The translations under genes were made by a program, and so were the position numbers. A DNA stretch of 64,000 nt from Scylla paramamosain. Taxonomy: Eukaryota > Arthropoda > Malacostraca > Decapoda > Portunidae. The stretch is from assembly GCF_035594125.1 (NCBI RefSeq), contig NC_087181.1, forward strand, positions 5,912,427-5,976,426, in the 5' to 3' direction. Shown piece by piece: positions 60,980 to 64,000 of this stretch. Every line of letters begins with the position of its first letter. Positions within the stretch are counted from its first letter, which is position 1. The notes under the pieces were generated by a model. The model saw only the letters and a list, made by a program, of their open reading frames with translations, was not told the DNA's origin and did no database searches.

Positions 60980-61640
60980 CCCATCTTTATTGTTCACATC
61001 AAGCAGAACTACAGGACACAAGGCACACTAACATGCTACTGTACAAGTAAGGCTCACACCACCAGGCCTCACTCAGCAAAGCATCTATATTGCTGGGTAG
61101 CATGTTCCACTTAATAGTACAGCAGCACCGCACAGCACACTACAGAGTCATGGCTCGCCAACAGTGTCGCACCAGTGTCTCCTCTAGTATTCCACACTGT
61201 AACAGACCATGCAAGTGTCACACATACACCTCAGCGTCAGATACTCACTGTCTCAAACTGCCAGGGCACACAATCCTCACAGTATGCTCCGTGACACAGT
61301 CACGGAGTGGCAGCAGTGGGCAACTAGCGTTGTAGTGTAACACAAGGGGAGCATATTGCAGACTGTTGGCACAGGTGTTGTGTAGGTGGGAAACAGATGC
61401 TCTCTCTCTCCTGGATTCACTTCTTTTTGGTGTCAAAGTCATTGGCAGGAAACGGGTGCTCGCTCTCTCCTGGCTTCACTTCTATCTGGCATCGCAGTGT
61501 GCCATAGACAATAAATAAGTGCTCTCTTTCTCATGGGGACTGTTGCAGCTTCTTATATAAGGTCAGTCCCTCTGTGATTGGCCAGCACACTGCTGCTTTC
61601 CTGACCAATCACCTTCCATGTAACTTCCGGTCCCTCTAGG
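60980..61640 (-). promoter_or_regulatory. Promoter-like block with downstream AATAAA
   Basis: Read on the minus strand: gattggtcagg and gccaatcacag (CCAAT-type boxes in opposite orientations near 61606 and 61579), a TATA-like ttatataag at 61561-61553, about 560 bp without a long ORF, then AATAAA at 60991-60986. GC content is above the neighbourhood. This could be a solo LTR (U3 promoter, R/U5 signal) or the end of a small transcription unit. No flanking repeat was found to decide. Confidence 0.4.
61287..61307. repeat. Perfect 9-bp stem hairpin
   Basis: ctccgtgac-aca-gtcacggag, a perfect inverted repeat with a three-base loop inside the promoter-like block. Confidence 0.85.
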
Positions 61641-61729
61641 CTGCCTCTGCTAGCAGCTACTGCATCATTGCCAATGCCTACCTTCACCACCCAGTGGCAC
61701 GGTGCTACCAACAGCACCTCCAGCTGCAG

Positions 61730-62129
<400 letters not shown>

Positions 62130-63986
62130 TGTGCCTATCACACATGATGAACTTCTCTCAGCAGTTAAATTGGCAAGTCAACAGCTCCTGGCAAGGATGG
62201 CATCACCTATGACATCCTCAATGCCCTCCTGGAGGTAAAGGTAGACAACCCTCTCTTAGACCTATTTAACATGTCTCTCACTGCAGGCAAGCTTCCCCAC
62301 TCATGAAAAACAGCCATTATCATCCCAATCCCCAAAGGTGATGGCACCTTTTGCCCCATTTCTCTCACCAGCTGTCTGTGTAAGATGATGGAACAGGTAA
62401 TATTGAACAGGCTTATATATAAGGTGGGCCATGTACTCTCTGGCAATATACATGGCTTCCTAAAAGGTCATTCCACAAGTCATTGTTTTGTTGAGTGCCT
62501 TATAAATAAGGATGCTACCTGCAGAGCTTTCGTTGATCTCAAGGGTGCCTTTGACAGGGCCAACAATGATGTTATTATGGAGGAACTCATTCTCAAAGGT
62601 GTCAAAGGTAGATTAGTAGGATGGATCATGGACTATTTGTACAATAGAACAGCACAGGTTTGGTTTCAAGGTGCAGTCTCCTCTGAGGAAGTCTTTGAGC
62701 TTGGAACACCACAGGGTGGAGTCCTTAGTCTAATCCTTTCAACGTTTTAATGGACAAAATTGCGCATTGTTCCTTCCCGCAGGGCACCCAGGTCCTCATC
62801 TATGCTGACGACATACTCCTCCAATGCCCCACACCCAGGACTCTCCGGTTAGCTCTGTTGCAACTAGCAGCATTGTGTGTTCAAATGGGACTTGTAATTA
62901 ATGAATGTAAAACCAAATTTCAAGCCAAAGGGAAGGTCTCTCTTCTGCCCACTGCAAATAATGTTCCCATCCCTAGAGTTCATACACACAAGTACCTGGG
63001 TGTACAGCTGAGTTTCAGGAAGTCACTCCTCGCTGTACACTATGTTTGAGACCTCTGTCTGCCACGGCTAGTGCCACTTTGGCTGCTAGCAAACAGGGGC
63101 CTGGTGGCTGGCATTCCAGTCCTAAGGATGTTCTATATATCTGTCGTATGGTCCCTCATTGACTACGCAGCTCCTATTTTAGTACAGTTTAGTGCCACCC
63201 AGCTCCGTCCCCTAGAGCTTGTTCAGAATGAAGCCGAAACACCGTTTTGGTGTTGATATTCACTCACTGCATCAGCCCAAGAGGTACTGGCTCCCTCATG
63301 TGCTGCAAGACATGTTCATGACTAAATTATCCAAGTACCCCCATGTTCAGGCTATTCATGTTTATTGTGATGGTTCAGTCAATGGCAGCAGGTCTGGATG
63401 TGGGCTGTTCATCTGCAACTACATTTCTGCCAATCGCTACACTGACACTGAGGTTTCCAGGCAGCTCCCTGCACACATGTCCTCCACTAGGGCAGAATTG
63501 TATGCTGTTCTAGAGGTGCTCCATATTGTGGCACCTCTCTGTAAGGATGTATTCTTCTTTGTTGACAGTCAGGCTGCACTGTATGCACTCCAATCTACCT
63601 CCTCCATGAAATGTGATCTAATTAATAAATGTCTTGATCTTATCCACACCCTAGAAGGTGCTAGTGCCACGGTTCACTTCACCTGGATACCCTCTCATGT
63701 GAGTATCCCGCTTAATGAAGAGGCAGACCGCCTTGCTCAATGTGCCCTTCAGGACGACACAGTGGACCCTGGTGCTGAATACACTCTGGGCTATGTTAAG
63801 AGTAGCATTAAGGACTTTGTACATAGTAGCATTAGTGATCAGTTGGAGTTTTGTAGCCATAAGGGCAGTGGCAGTAGTTTTCACTATGTACGTGTCTCCC
63901 AGAGCTGTGCTTATACCTATGGGAGACACACTGCATCACATGATAGGGTGGCAATGAGGCTCAGATTAGGCTATAAATACTTTTAG
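62130..63986 (+). pseudogene. I-like LINE: reverse transcriptase plus RNase H, partial
   Basis: RT pieces in several frames: STAPGKDGITYDILNALLEV (about 62.18 kb), IPIPKGDGTFCPISLTSCLC, AFVDLKGAFDRANNDVIMEE (62.53 kb, catalytic Asp), GTPQGGVLSLILSTF (62.70 kb) and QVLIYADDILLQCPTPRTL (62.79 kb, YADD). An RNase H domain follows in the open frame 63219-63986 with its four acidic residues: Asp in VYCDGSVNGSRSGCGLFI, Glu in RAELYAVLEVL, Asp in FVDSQAALYAL and Asp in EEADRLAQC. A cellular-type RNase H after the RT is typical of I-group LINEs. Frameshifts near 62.18, 62.75 and 63.05-63.22 kb and a stop near 62.3 kb inactivate it. The element's start and its far 3' end were not found; it may run past the window. 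Confidence 0.85.
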
Positions 63987-64000
63987 GAAGTCAGTGCTTC

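Overview
The window looks like repeat-dense nuclear DNA of an arthropod, most likely a decapod crustacean. This is an inference from very long dinucleotide arrays, AT-rich unique sequence, short interstitial TTAGG motifs and the mix of BEL/Pao, Gypsy, DIRS, PIF/Harbinger, hAT and several non-LTR families. I recognised no host protein-coding gene, tRNA, rRNA or CRISPR array. Nearly every recognisable coding stretch belongs to a mobile element, mostly decayed.

Layout. 1-3.4 kb: microsatellite, two small LINE fragments, otherwise unassigned. 3.4-8.9 kb: a degenerate BEL/Pao element split by a jockey-like LINE. 9.2 kb: a 171-bp (CT)n array. 10.6-12.3 and 15.5-17.3 kb: minus-strand LINEs of one family, the first with ORF1 and endonuclease, the second with reverse transcriptase. 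19.1-23.7 kb: a two-gene PIF/Harbinger element, with a Myb/SANT-like gene on + and a three-exon DDE transposase on - whose frame is intact. 24-34.8 kb: jockey-like LINE copies, a LINE with an esterase-type ORF1, and an endonuclease fragment.

34.8-46.2 kb: a Gypsy element with two LTRs, carrying a minus-strand LINE just inside its 5' LTR. Its gag is split by a non-autonomous hAT element. That hAT holds a jockey-like LINE, which in turn holds a 2.7-kb LINE with an uninterrupted 745-codon ORF. 47.35-55.35 kb: a DIRS retrotransposon with terminal repeats, an internal complementary region, Gag, RT/RNase H and a tyrosine recombinase. It sits in a jockey-like LINE and is itself interrupted by a 2.65-kb BED-finger hAT with 8-bp target duplications. 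55.6-58.4 kb: another jockey-like copy. 59.7-61.8 kb: a microsatellite cluster around a promoter-like segment. 62.1 kb to the end: an I-like LINE with RT and RNase H that runs off the window.

Together the nests give a relative order of insertions: Gypsy, then hAT MITE, then jockey-like LINE, then the intact-ORF LINE; and jockey-like LINE, then DIRS, then BED-finger hAT. The Harbinger transposase, the intact-ORF LINE and the DIRS recombinase are the best-preserved coding sequences. Coordinates of element ends are by eye unless terminal repeats are stated.
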